From assembly GCA_016282745.1 (NCBI GenBank), contig JAEELL010000146.1, positions 124,001 to 188,000 on the forward strand: DNA of 64,000 nucleotides. Reading direction: 5' to 3'. Below are positions 50,947-60,802 of this stretch, in pieces. How positions within the stretch are numbered: position 1 is the first letter of the stretch; each line of letters starts with the position of its first letter. The position numbers and the translations under genes were made by a program. The notes under the pieces are model-generated. The model had not been told where the DNA came from, ran no database searches, and saw only the letters and a program-made list of their open reading frames with translations. The stretch is from Lachnospiraceae bacterium (lineage in GTDB: Bacteria > Bacillota > Clostridia > Lachnospirales > Lachnospiraceae).

Positions 50947-50971
50947 AAAAAAGCTCGCAATATCTTGCGAG
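50947..50971 (-). terminator. Minus-strand hairpin terminator
   Basis: CTCGCAAGATATTGCGAG followed by C and six Ts reads as a terminator on the minus strand. No minus-strand gene is present nearby, so it may stop antisense transcripts into the defence block or be a remnant of another element. Confidence 0.55.
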
Positions 50972-50978
50972 AAAATGA

Positions 50979-51007
50979 TTGAGTAACTTACATATTTGTA
51001 ATATAAT
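50979..51007 (+). promoter_or_regulatory. Promoter of the regulator/BREX operon
   Basis: TTGAGT, a 17-base spacer and TATAAT. It lies 57 bases before the XRE gene at 51065, and no terminator lies between there and pglZ, so it may drive the whole BREX set. Confidence 0.75.
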
Positions 51008-51064
51008 AAAAAAGGATATGCATTGTACGGAAAAGCATAAATATAAATATTCAGAGGTGTTGAG

Positions 51065-51274
51065 ATGAAAGTAAGTTACAACAAATTGTGGAAACTTCTT
51101 GTTGATAAAAAGATGAGCAAAGCTGATTTGAGAAAAGCGGTTGAAATTGCACCGAACACAATGACTAGATTAAGAAAAGATGAAGAAGTATCAATGAGTG
51201 TTCTTTTGAAAATAGCAACCTATTTGGATTGTGACATTAGTGATATATGTGAATTTGTGAAAGAAGAGGTTTAA
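51065..51274 (+). CDS. XRE-family helix-turn-helix regulator
   Basis: The protein is 69 aa, a single XRE domain (LWKLLVDKKMSKADLRKAVEIAPNTMTRLRKDEEVSM, then YLDCDISDICEF), similar to YozG-type regulators. Its gene sits ahead of brxA with three bases between, so it probably controls the defence operon. BREX loci are usually controlled by a WYL regulator; here an XRE protein takes that place. Confidence 0.8.
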   Translation: MKVSYNKLWKLLVDKKMSKADLRKAVEIAPNTMTRLRKDEEVSMSVLLKIATYLDCDISDICEFVKEEV

Positions 51275-51277
51275 GTT

Positions 51278-51886
51278 GTGAAGAGGAATAAATATAGTGC
51301 TGGATCTGTTAGTAATTCATTTTGGTTTATGGAATTTAAAAAAGCAGTGAAGTTATTGAATGATGGATATTCATTTGATGAGATAAAAAAGATGAGTGAA
51401 GAAGAAAATATATTTGAGGCACCTACACCGGCTAGAGCAAAAAATATATATTCCACTGTTTCTAATAGGATTAAATCATTAAACTCTAGCTTTTATCCAA
51501 TATTTTTGGAAAGTGATATACAAACTCAAAAGATGATTGCGTTTGCGGCAGATTTGGCTCATGACACATTATTCTTTGATTTTATGTATGAAGTAGTAAG
51601 AGAAAAGATGATTGTAGGAAATTATGAAATAAGTGATTTGGACTTTAGAGTTTTTTTTAACGAAAAGCAAGAGCATGATGATAAAGTTGCAAAGTTTTCA
51701 GAAATGACATTTAAAAGATTAATTTCAGGCTATAAAGCTCAGATGAAAGATGCAGGTTTTATTGATGAAAATAGAACTGCTAAAACGAGACAAATTATAA
51801 AACCAATTCTTGATCCTGTTATCAGAAATTGGCTTATAGATTTTGGTTATGAGCCAATCACAAAAGTATTGGAGGGGATAAGATAA
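51278..51886 (+). CDS. brxA: BrxA (DUF1819), BREX component
   Basis: The protein is 202 aa, the usual length of BrxA. The pattern GSVSNSFWFMEFKKAVKLLNDG, PTPARAKNIYSTVSNRI and FSEMTFKRLISGYKAQMKDAG matches this DNA-binding family. GTG 51278 follows an AAGAGG region. It overlaps brxB by one base. Confidence 0.85.
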   Translation: MKRNKYSAGSVSNSFWFMEFKKAVKLLNDGYSFDEIKKMSEEENIFEAPTPARAKNIYSTVSNRIKSLNSSFYPIFLESDIQTQKMIAFAADLAHDTLFFDFMYEVVREKMIVGNYEISDLDFRVFFNEKQEHDDKVAKFSEMTFKRLISGYKAQMKDAGFIDENRTAKTRQIIKPILDPVIRNWLIDFGYEPITKVLEGIR

Positions 51887-52464
51887 TGGCTGATTTACAA
51901 GAACGATTAGATAAAATGGAACTGGCAATAAATAAACCATCTTTCAGACAAAGTGGTGGAAAAGCTAATGAAGTTAATTATTGGATATTTGATTATCCTC
52001 CTGAAGCAGAATTAGAAGTAAGAGAACGTATCGAGTATCTGAAAAAGAAAAACGATAAGGGAAAAGATGATTATACATTAGTTGTTTTTGATCTTTACGA
52101 CATAATAATTGATTTTTTAAAGGATAATGATTTTTTAGAAAAGTGCTTTGAATTTGAAAAAAGAAGAGGACTAGACAAAATCACAAAAGCTGTTACAAGA
52201 TCTATGAAAATAGATTTTGATGATAGTTATATTGTTCAGTTTATTAAGGAGAATACACCAGATAATGCAATTGTTTTTTTGACAGGAGTCGGAAAATGTT
52301 ATCCGATATTAAGATCTCATAAAGCAATTAATAATTTGCATCAAGGTTTTGTAAAAGCGCCAGTGGTAATGTTTTTCCCAGGAACATATACGGAACAAGA
52401 GTTGATTTTATTTGATGAAATAAAAGATGATAATTACTATAGAGCGTTTAAATTAGTAAAGTAG
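51886..52464 (+). CDS. brxB: BrxB (DUF1788), BREX component
   Basis: The protein is 192 aa, typical for BrxB. Key parts are YWIFDYPPEAELEVRERIEYL, VVFDLYDIIIDFL and IVFLTGVGKCYPILRSHKAINNL. BrxB is essential in type 1 BREX but its chemistry is unknown. It precedes brxC by 12 bases with AGGAGG. Confidence 0.87.
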   Translation: MADLQERLDKMELAINKPSFRQSGGKANEVNYWIFDYPPEAELEVRERIEYLKKKNDKGKDDYTLVVFDLYDIIIDFLKDNDFLEKCFEFEKRRGLDKITKAVTRSMKIDFDDSYIVQFIKENTPDNAIVFLTGVGKCYPILRSHKAINNLHQGFVKAPVVMFFPGTYTEQELILFDEIKDDNYYRAFKLVK

Positions 52465-52476
52465 GAGGAACTACAA

Positions 52477-55400
52477 ATGAAAATAAAAGATATGTTTGTC
52501 AAACCAATAGATAGAGATATTCAGGGTGTTATTATTGTTGGACAAGGCGAAGAAACTAATGTTGCTCAGGAATTAGAAGAATACGTTGTAACAAAAGAAC
52601 TTCAGAAACACTTTGCTGAGTTTTTTGAAGTTTATAAAAAAGGTGTTATCGGAAACACTAATGAAATTGGTGTGTGGATTTCTGGCTTCTTCGGAAGTGG
52701 TAAATCTCATTTCTTGAAAATACTTTCATATTTGTTAGCTAATAAAGAAGTGAACGGGAAGAAAGCAATAGAATATTTCGAAGATGATAATAAGATTTCA
52801 GATGCTATGGTGCTGGCAGACATGAAACTTGCTGCAGAGACTCCTAGTGACGTTATTTTGTTTAATATAGATTCTAAAAGTGATGCTACAGGAAAAAGCG
52901 ATAAAGATGCAATAGTTAATGTGTTTTTAAAGGTATTTAACGAAGTTAGAGGTTTTTGTGGGCAGAGTCCATACCTTGCGGATCTTGAAGAAGCATTAAC
53001 AGATGCAAATAAATATGATGAATTTAAAACAAAGTTTGAGGAGTATTATGGCTCTGCTTGGGAAGAATCAAGACATCGAATTGATTTTATTGAGGATGAT
53101 GTTGTTGATTCTTTGGTTGATATTGATTTCATGAGTGAATCTTCAGCCCGTAATTGGTTTGAAAAGGCAAATGAGGCATATAGAATTAGCATAGAAGATT
53201 TTGCCAAGCGTGTTAAAAGATATATAGATAAAAAAGGTAATAATCATCATGTGGTATTTATGGTTGATGAAGTAGGACAATACATAGGTGAAGACTCAAA
53301 CCTAATGTTGAATCTCCAGACTGTTAGGGAAGAATTAAGTAAGGAATGTAAAGGAAAAGCTTGGGTTGTCGTAACTAGCCAGCAAGATATTGATTCTATC
53401 ACAAAAGTTAAAGGAAATGATTTTTCGAAAATTCAAGGTCGTTTTGCAACGAGGCTTTCTTTATCATCAGCTAACGTTGATGAGGTTATTAAGAAGAGAA
53501 TTTTAGCTAAAACCGATGTCGCTTCTGAAACATTAAGAGTTGAATATGAACAAAAATCAACAGTAATTAAGAATTTGATTTTTTTCAATGATGGGATTGA
53601 AAAAAAGATATATTCGGGAGAAAACGACTATGCGGAAGTATATCCATTTATTCCATATCAATTTAATTTGCTTGCTGCAGTTCTTACATCGATTCGTACT
53701 CATGGAGCATCTGGCAAGCATTTATCGGAAGGCGAAAGATCAATGCTTGCTTTGTTCAAAGAATCAGCTATGGCATTAAAGGAAAATGAGAGCGGAACTA
53801 TAATTCCGTTCTATAGATTTTATAATGCTTTAGAAAGTTTTTTGGATCATAGTCACAGGGGCGTTATTATGAGGGCTTATGATAACAGTTATATTAATCC
53901 AGAAAAAAAAGAGGCTGACGTATTTGCTGTAGATGTGCTGAAAACTTTGTTTATGATTAAGTATGTCAATGAAATTGAAGCCAATATTGAAAACATAACT
54001 ACTTTGATGGTGGATAATATTAATCAAGACAGAATAACTCTTAAAAATAAAGTTGAAGAAGCCTTAAAGGTTCTTATTAGCCAGATGCTTGTTCAAAAGA
54101 ATGATAAGTTATATGTTTTCTTAACAGATGAAGAACAGGAAATTAATAGGGAAATTGAAAATCAATCTGTTGATAGAAGTGAAGTTATTGCAAGCGTATC
54201 AAATATGCTTTTTGAAGGATTATTTACAGATAAGAAATATAGATATCCCGAGTTTAATGGACGATATTCGTTCCCATTTAATCAAAAGGTGGATGACAGA
54301 CCATATAAGGGCACTCAAAGTTATGATTTTGGTTTATCAATAATCACGCCATGGTATGAGGGCGGAACAGATGACACTACTCTTAGAATGATGTCTGGAC
54401 AGGGGAATGAAGTAATAGTGTTACTTCCAGATGATACTGCATTTTTAGATGAATTACATAGATATTTAAAGATTGAAAAGTACTTAAGATTAAGTTCTTC
54501 ATCTCAATTAACTAAATATGAAACTATTAAAGAATCAAAGCGAGTTGAGATGAGAGAACGTAATTCGAATGCAAAACTTTATCTACAGGAAAGCCTTAAA
54601 GATGCGACTATTTATGTTAATGGCGATGTAGCTAAACTTTCATCAAAGGATGTGACAAGCAGAATAAATGAGGCGTTAGGAAGATTAGTGCAAACAGTTT
54701 ATCATAAGTTGCCATATATAACTGAAGCAAAGAATGATTCTGATATTCGAAAACTTTTTATAGCAGATAATCAACTAACATTAGACCTGGGAGATGCAGG
54801 AGTACCTAATCAAAATGCATTGATGGACGTGTTGGCTTTTATTAAAACTAATACGAATATTCATATGAAAACGTCTATGAAATCTATTAAAGACAGATTT
54901 ATGAGAGCACCTTATGGATTTGTTGAAGATGATGTTTTTTGGTTAGTTGCGAGATTGTTCAAAAATGGAGATTTATTATTTACGGTCAACGGAGCGAATG
55001 TAACAGTATTAAACAAAGAACCAGATGAAATTATTAGTTATATTACAAAAAAGCAGTTCGTAGATAAACTACTGATAGAGGAACGTGAAAAAGTTCCTGA
55101 AAATTATAAGAAAGCAGTTAGAACAACTATTAAAGAATTATTTAATGTTTCTAGTGCATCTGATGACGAAGATACAATGATGAAAAACTTCCAAAAGTAT
55201 TCAACAGATATGATACACAAGATAGAAGTGCTGGAAACTAATTATACAACTAGAGCATTTCCCGGAAAGGACGTGTTAAAAGAAGGAAAAGCTCTTCTTA
55301 CAGGTGTATTACGCCAATCAACACCTAAGGATTTCTTTGAGTATGTATTTAAAAATCAAGAAGAGTTGTTAGATTATGCGGATGATTATGATCCATTAAG

Positions 55401-56058
55401 TAAATTCTTTAAGGGAGAGCAACATACGATTTTTTCTCGTGCACTTGATATGCTAGAAATCTATGATGATAGTAAAACGTATATTGTTAATGCAGAACTA
55501 GAAAAAATTGTGGATGAAATGCGTTCGATTGTTTCGAAAAAGATGCCTTATTCGGATATCCCTAAATTGCCTGAATTGAGGGAAAAGTTTATGGATATAT
55601 ACACATCACTTTTACAGGAAGAAACAAAACCTGTTGTAGATTCTATAGATAGCGATCAAAGACGTGTGATTGAAGAAGTTACGGGTAAAGAATATGAAAA
55701 TGAGAGAAAATCAAAATATACTCAACTTTTTATAGAAATAAGAGATGGCGCAGAATCATGTAATAACATATCTATTTTGAGAAGTTACGCTGATAGATCA
55801 GACGCTTTGAAAATACGTTTGTTAAATGAGATGGCAGCGTTAGATGCTGAAATAAAAAAGAAGAAGAGCAGTAATGAAGTTGGTGTTGCTGTAGATGTTC
55901 CGGAGAAAAGAGTAAAAAATATAACAGCAAAAACAGTTACACAAACGAAGACATGGACAATTAAAAACGAAGATGATATTGATAAATATCTAAAACAGAT
56001 GAAGTCTAAAATTATGTCTGAGTTAGATGATAACACTACTATAAATATTGAATTTTAA
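52477..56058 (+). CDS. brxC: BrxC ATP-binding protein
   Basis: The protein is 1193 aa, within the usual BrxC range (~1200). Walker A GFFGSGKSH lies near 70, a Walker B-like FMVDEVGQYIG near 260. BrxC is the large ATPase of type 1 BREX, needed for both methylation and phage exclusion. An AGGAGG site precedes ATG 52477. Confidence 0.92.
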   Translation: MKIKDMFVKPIDRDIQGVIIVGQGEETNVAQELEEYVVTKELQKHFAEFFEVYKKGVIGNTNEIGVWISGFFGSGKSHFLKILSYLLANKEVNGKKAIEYFEDDNKISDAMVLADMKLAAETPSDVILFNIDSKSDATGKSDKDAIVNVFLKVFNEVRGFCGQSPYLADLEEALTDANKYDEFKTKFEEYYGSAWEESRHRIDFIEDDVVDSLVDIDFMSESSARNWFEKANEAYRISIEDFAKRVKRYIDKKGNNHHVVFMVDEVGQYIGEDSNLMLNLQTVREELSKECKGKAWVVVTSQQDIDSITKVKGNDFSKIQGRFATRLSLSSANVDEVIKKRILAKTDVASETLRVEYEQKSTVIKNLIFFNDGIEKKIYSGENDYAEVYPFIPYQFNLLAAVLTSIRTHGASGKHLSEGERSMLALFKESAMALKENESGTIIPFYRFYNALESFLDHSHRGVIMRAYDNSYINPEKKEADVFAVDVLKTLFMIKYVNEIEANIENITTLMVDNINQDRITLKNKVEEALKVLISQMLVQKNDKLYVFLTDEEQEINREIENQSVDRSEVIASVSNMLFEGLFTDKKYRYPEFNGRYSFPFNQKVDDRPYKGTQSYDFGLSIITPWYEGGTDDTTLRMMSGQGNEVIVLLPDDTAFLDELHRYLKIEKYLRLSSSSQLTKYETIKESKRVEMRERNSNAKLYLQESLKDATIYVNGDVAKLSSKDVTSRINEALGRLVQTVYHKLPYITEAKNDSDIRKLFIADNQLTLDLGDAGVPNQNALMDVLAFIKTNTNIHMKTSMKSIKDRFMRAPYGFVEDDVFWLVARLFKNGDLLFTVNGANVTVLNKEPDEIISYITKKQFVDKLLIEEREKVPENYKKAVRTTIKELFNVSSASDDEDTMMKNFQKYSTDMIHKIEVLETNYTTRAFPGKDVLKEGKALLTGVLRQSTPKDFFEYVFKNQEELLDYADDYDPLSKFFKGEQHTIFSRALDMLEIYDDSKTYIVNAELEKIVDEMRSIVSKKMPYSDIPKLPELREKFMDIYTSLLQEETKPVVDSIDSDQRRVIEEVTGKEYENERKSKYTQLFIEIRDGAESCNNISILRSYADRSDALKIRLLNEMAALDAEIKKKKSSNEVGVAVDVPEKRVKNITAKTVTQTKTWTIKNEDDIDKYLKQMKSKIMSELDDNTTINIEF

Positions 56059-56069
56059 AGAGGTAATCA

Positions 56070-59000
56070 ATGAATAAAACAGTAATCAAGAACTTTGCTA
56101 TATGGGCAAGAAATAAATTAATAGCAGATGTACAATACCGTGCAGGCTTGTTAGGAATAACTGAAAATGGAATAGCAAATAGGCTTCCACAGTCTACAAA
56201 AACAACGGATTTTTATGATATAGGAACCACAGAGCCTTTTGCAGTTTCAGGAAAAGTGCGAAGTCAAAGAGAAAAGTTGGTAGAAGTATTGCGTGAAAAA
56301 GAAAAAGAAACGGATTATGACACTGCCTATAAGTATGTATTAGAAGAAGTGGCGTATACATGGTTTAATAGATTGATTGCTGTAAGATTTATGGAAGTAA
56401 ATGACTATTTTCCTTCGCATGTAAGAGTACTTTCGTCTGAAAATGGAAAGATGGAGCCTGATATCGTAACTGAACCATTTAATTCAGAGTTGCTTTTTTC
56501 TGATAGTGAAAAAGAATTAGTATTGCAGTTGCAAAAAGATAATAAGATAGATGATTTATTCAGATTATTGTTTATTAAACAATGTAATTCTATGAATGAA
56601 TTATTGCCATACTTATTCGAAAAAACGGATGATTATACAGAGCTATTACTATATTTATCAGTTGTTGATAAAGAGGGCGTTGTTTATAAACTTGTAAATG
56701 ACATCCCAGAAGAAGATTTTGATGTTAATAGAGGCGGACAGGTAGAAATCATTGGATGGTTATATCAGTATTATAATACTGAACCAAAGAATGCTGCGTT
56801 TGCAAAGAATGGGAAGATAACTAAAGAAGAAATTCCGGCAGTGACTCAGTTATTTACGCCAGACTGGATAGTTAGATATATGGTAGAAAATAGTTTAGGA
56901 CGTTTATGGTTGGAAGGACATCCAAACGAAACCTTACAGCGCGAGTGGAAATATTATCTTGAGGAAGCAGAGCAGGAGTCAGAAGTAGAAGTAAAACTTG
57001 CAGAGATAAGAGAGGAACACGCTAAACTCAATCCAGAAGATATCAAGTTGATAGATCCATGTATGGGATCAGGTCATATCTTGGTGTATGCTTTTGATGT
57101 CTTTATGCAGATATATGAAAGTGCAGGCTGGAGTCAAAGAGATGCAGCCAGAAGTATACTTGAAAACAATATATATGGATTAGATATTGATGATAGAGCT
57201 GGACAGATGGCATACTTTGCAGTAATGATGAAAGCTCGTCAATACAATAGAAGGATCCTAAGTAAGGATACTAAGTTTAATGTTTATGCAATTCAGGAAA
57301 GTAATGGAATAACAACCGAGCAATTAAAGCGTTTAGGTGCAGGTCTTAGTAATATAGAAATGACAAATGCCCTTAATCAGGTTAATGGATTAATCGAGAA
57401 CTTTAAAGATGCTAAAGAATATGGTTCTATTATTAATGTTGAAGAGTATGATTGGGATTTATTGAAGAGATTTGCTACACCAAAGGAAATGGGCGAAGGA
57501 CAAATGTCTTTGGATATATATGGAACACAAGAAGTGGCTGAAAAAATACAGCATTTGTTACCGATAGCAAAAGCGATGGCACAGAAATATGAGGTTGTTG
57601 TAACAAATCCGCCGTATATGGGAATTAGTAATGGAAGTTCCAAACTTAATGACTATGTTAAGAAACATTTTTCTGAAGGTAAAGAAGATCTTTTTTCGGT
57701 TTTTATTATGAAATGTATGCAATACGCACAGCAGAACGCATTTGCTTCTATGATAACACAACATACATGGATGTTTCTGTCTAGAGCTGAAAAATTACGT
57801 GATATTATGTTAAATAATAATTTGATAAATATGATACATTTAGGAACAAAGGCTTTTGATGAAATCAGTGGAGAAGTTGTTCAAACTGTTACTTTCATTT
57901 ATAGAAAAAAACATATGAATGATTATAATAGCGTGTGTTGTAGGGCGATAAATGGAATATCTGAAAATGAGAAAGAAAAATTATTCTTAAGTAGGAATTC
58001 TATGTATGAATTTTGTCAAGATGATTTTTATAAGATACCAGGAAAAATAATGTCATATTGGATTAGTCAAAATTTCATAAATAATTTTGAAAATGAAAAA
58101 TTTGCGGATATTGTTGATGCAAGAGTAGGATTAGATACAGGAGATAACGATACTTTTCTACGACTATGGCCAGAAGTTGATTTTGTTGATATTAATATGA
58201 AAGCTAGTGCAGAACAAGAATTTTTTGAGAGTAAAAGAAAGTATGCGCCACATACTAAAGGGGGGAGTTATAGAAAATGGTACGGTAATTTTGATTATGT
58301 AATTAAATTCGATGAATTAAGTTATAATAGGTTATCAACAATGGGAAATCATTTGCCGTCAAGACAATTTTATTTCAAAGAAGGGGCATCATGGACAAGA
58401 GTATCAAGTAAATTTGCAGTCAGATATAGTCCAAAAGGGATGGTCTTTAATTCGGCATGTCCAACTATTTTCTGCAAGCAGAATTTACAATTATATACAT
58501 TAGCTTTAATTAATTCTATTGTCACTTCATATTATGTAGAACTCTTAAGTCCGACCATTAATTTTCAAGCTGGAGATATTGGAAAAATTCCTTATCTAAA
58601 AAGTGAAAAATGTATGACAGAGATAAACGAGATAGCCAAAGAATGTTTAAAGTTATCAGAATGTGATTGGAATTCTTATGAAAATTCGTGGGATTTTGTA
58701 ACATGTCCATTAATAAAAGGAAAAACAATAGGAAGATTAGTAGAAAATAAGTATAAAGAATGGGAAACAGAATGTGAAGAACGCTTTAATCAATTAAAAG
58801 CAAATGAAGAGGAATTAAATAGAATATTTATTGATATTTATGGTCTCCAAGATGAGATTGTACCAGAAGTTGATGATAAGGATGTTACAGTTCGTAAAGC
58901 TGATTTACAGCGTGATATCAAGAGTCTTTTATCATATGCGGTAGGGTGCATGTTTGGAAGATATTCGTTAGATGTAGAAGGACTAGCGTATGCTGGTGGA

Positions 59001-59702
59001 GAATGGGATGCAAGTAAATATACTTCGTTTATTCCTGATGATGATAATGTGATTCCGATAACAGATGAAGAGTATTTAGAGGATGATATTGTAGCAAGAT
59101 TATGCGAGTGGTTAAAAGTTGTTTATGGTGAGGATACATTATCAGAAAATCTAGATTTTATCGCAAATTCTATTGGAACTAAAGGATCAACTAGTAAAGA
59201 GAAGATTAGAAACTATTTCTTAAACAACTTTTTTGCTGATCATTGTGCCACATATTCAGTAACTGGATCTGGTAAAAGACCGATATATTGGTTGTTTGAT
59301 AGTGGTAAGCAAAATGGCTTCAAAGCACTAGTGTATTTACATAGGTATACGCCGGATACAATTGGTAATCTGCGTGTTGATTATTTGCATCGTATGCAAA
59401 AAGTTTATGAAAACCAAATCAGTCATCAACAGAATGTAATTGATAATAGTACTGACAATAAGGAAATAAATAAAGCAACAAAGCGTAAAGAAACACTCCA
59501 AAAGCAATTAAAAGAGTGTCGAGACTATGATGAAAAGATTGGTCATTTGGCACTATCTAGAATTGAATTAGACTTGGATGATGGAGTGAAATACAACTAC
59601 CGCAAAGTGCAAACTGCGAGTGATGGAGTTTTTTATGAAGTGCTTGCCGATAGTAAAAAAATAATGATGGACGAAAAAAAATACAGAGAGTTCAAAGCAT
59701 AA
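56070..59702 (+). CDS. pglX: PglX (BrxX) adenine methyltransferase of BREX
   Basis: The protein is 1210 aa, the usual PglX length. The SAM motif is DPCMGSGHILVYAFD (~328) and the catalytic motif is NPPYMG (~513). PglX marks host DNA at a non-palindromic site so that BREX can tell self from phage. The C-terminal part (~700-1000) is the DNA-recognition region. ATG 56070 has AAGAGG. Confidence 0.93.
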   Translation: MNKTVIKNFAIWARNKLIADVQYRAGLLGITENGIANRLPQSTKTTDFYDIGTTEPFAVSGKVRSQREKLVEVLREKEKETDYDTAYKYVLEEVAYTWFNRLIAVRFMEVNDYFPSHVRVLSSENGKMEPDIVTEPFNSELLFSDSEKELVLQLQKDNKIDDLFRLLFIKQCNSMNELLPYLFEKTDDYTELLLYLSVVDKEGVVYKLVNDIPEEDFDVNRGGQVEIIGWLYQYYNTEPKNAAFAKNGKITKEEIPAVTQLFTPDWIVRYMVENSLGRLWLEGHPNETLQREWKYYLEEAEQESEVEVKLAEIREEHAKLNPEDIKLIDPCMGSGHILVYAFDVFMQIYESAGWSQRDAARSILENNIYGLDIDDRAGQMAYFAVMMKARQYNRRILSKDTKFNVYAIQESNGITTEQLKRLGAGLSNIEMTNALNQVNGLIENFKDAKEYGSIINVEEYDWDLLKRFATPKEMGEGQMSLDIYGTQEVAEKIQHLLPIAKAMAQKYEVVVTNPPYMGISNGSSKLNDYVKKHFSEGKEDLFSVFIMKCMQYAQQNAFASMITQHTWMFLSRAEKLRDIMLNNNLINMIHLGTKAFDEISGEVVQTVTFIYRKKHMNDYNSVCCRAINGISENEKEKLFLSRNSMYEFCQDDFYKIPGKIMSYWISQNFINNFENEKFADIVDARVGLDTGDNDTFLRLWPEVDFVDINMKASAEQEFFESKRKYAPHTKGGSYRKWYGNFDYVIKFDELSYNRLSTMGNHLPSRQFYFKEGASWTRVSSKFAVRYSPKGMVFNSACPTIFCKQNLQLYTLALINSIVTSYYVELLSPTINFQAGDIGKIPYLKSEKCMTEINEIAKECLKLSECDWNSYENSWDFVTCPLIKGKTIGRLVENKYKEWETECEERFNQLKANEEELNRIFIDIYGLQDEIVPEVDDKDVTVRKADLQRDIKSLLSYAVGCMFGRYSLDVEGLAYAGGEWDASKYTSFIPDDDNVIPITDEEYLEDDIVARLCEWLKVVYGEDTLSENLDFIANSIGTKGSTSKEKIRNYFLNNFFADHCATYSVTGSGKRPIYWLFDSGKQNGFKALVYLHRYTPDTIGNLRVDYLHRMQKVYENQISHQQNVIDNSTDNKEINKATKRKETLQKQLKECRDYDEKIGHLALSRIELDLDDGVKYNYRKVQTASDGVFYEVLADSKKIMMDEKKYREFKA

Positions 59703-59751
59703 AAGGGAGTGTTAAGTTGATGCTTCAAAAAAATGCAATTAAAGGAGTATT

Positions 59752-60801
59752 ATGAATAATTCTGAAAAATTGTTGAGTGCATTTTCTGAGGAGATATTTT
59801 TTGAGGAGCTGGTTTTTAAAAACTTAGAATTTTATTTGGATGAAAAACATAAGGTTGAATTGGCGGACTTGATGATTTATTTGAAAGATAAGGTTCTGGT
59901 AATACAGTTAAAGGCAAGAGAGGAATCAAAGCAAACTTGGGATTTGGAAAAAGAATCTCAGTGGGTTATTAAAAAGTGTAAAATTGCAAAAAAGCAAATC
60001 AAAGATACTATTAATTATATAAATAGTAATACAATTACATTTTCAAATGATATGGGGAATGTCGTAACTATATCGAAGTCAGTTGAAATTGTCCCATTAG
60101 TTGTTTTTATTAATGACAGGGTTGATGTTTATGAGCATTTATTAAGAAAACACAATGACGGTGGAATGGATATTAACTGTATATCTTTTAATGACTATAA
60201 GGAGATGTGTAAAAAACTATTAACTCCTGGTGATATAATAGAGTATCTAAAATGGAGAAATAATTTTTATCTTTTGCACGGGAATATTGATATTTTATTG
60301 ACCGATACGGATTGGGGAGTTCTTACCTCAAAACCACAACACAAGGAAAGTTTAATTAACCAATATTTAATTGAAATGTTTGGCGATTATAATATATTGG
60401 AAGAAAAAGATTACTTATTGAAATTCAACTATTTTGTTAAAAAATTAAATAAACACTTAGATTCAGTCGATACTTTGGATGGAATTATAGAATTGATTGT
60501 TATATTTGCAAACTTTCACCAATATGAAGCAAAAGCATTTGTTGAACGACTAGTAAAGACTATTGATACGTCTAAAAATATTAAAAAGACTAAAATTTGT
60601 GGTTCATTACGAAATATTCTAACCAAGATTGGTATCATTTTTGTTGCATCGGAAAAGGGAGAGTTTTATTCAAAAGAAGGATTGATTTCGATAATGAATA
60701 AAGATGCAAGAAAAGATATTAAAACATTATTACAGATATATATTTATTGGATAAATAGGGAAGAGTACAAGATTGATTTTATTTTGTATCAGGAGAATTG
60801 A
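59752..60801 (+). CDS. Nuclease-like gene within the BREX operon
   Basis: The protein is 349 aa, not a standard BREX component. An early block, EKHKVELADLMIYLKDK followed by VLVIQLKAREE, has the PD-(D/E)XK spacing: Asp39, then Gln52-x-Lys54. Many predicted REase-like proteins have the Q-x-K form. A helical region (ESQWVIKKCKIAKKQIKDTINYI) and a long unknown C-terminus follow. AAAGGAG precedes ATG 59752; it ends one base before pglZ. It could be an added effector or a partner of PglX. Confidence 0.65.
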   Translation: MNNSEKLLSAFSEEIFFEELVFKNLEFYLDEKHKVELADLMIYLKDKVLVIQLKAREESKQTWDLEKESQWVIKKCKIAKKQIKDTINYINSNTITFSNDMGNVVTISKSVEIVPLVVFINDRVDVYEHLLRKHNDGGMDINCISFNDYKEMCKKLLTPGDIIEYLKWRNNFYLLHGNIDILLTDTDWGVLTSKPQHKESLINQYLIEMFGDYNILEEKDYLLKFNYFVKKLNKHLDSVDTLDGIIELIVIFANFHQYEAKAFVERLVKTIDTSKNIKKTKICGSLRNILTKIGIIFVASEKGEFYSKEGLISIMNKDARKDIKTLLQIYIYWINREEYKIDFILYQEN

Positions 60802-60802
60802 T

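Noticed and set aside
53830-54027. Short antisense frames inside the BREX genes
   Set aside because: They lack ribosome-binding sites and family features and lie opposite strongly supported genes.
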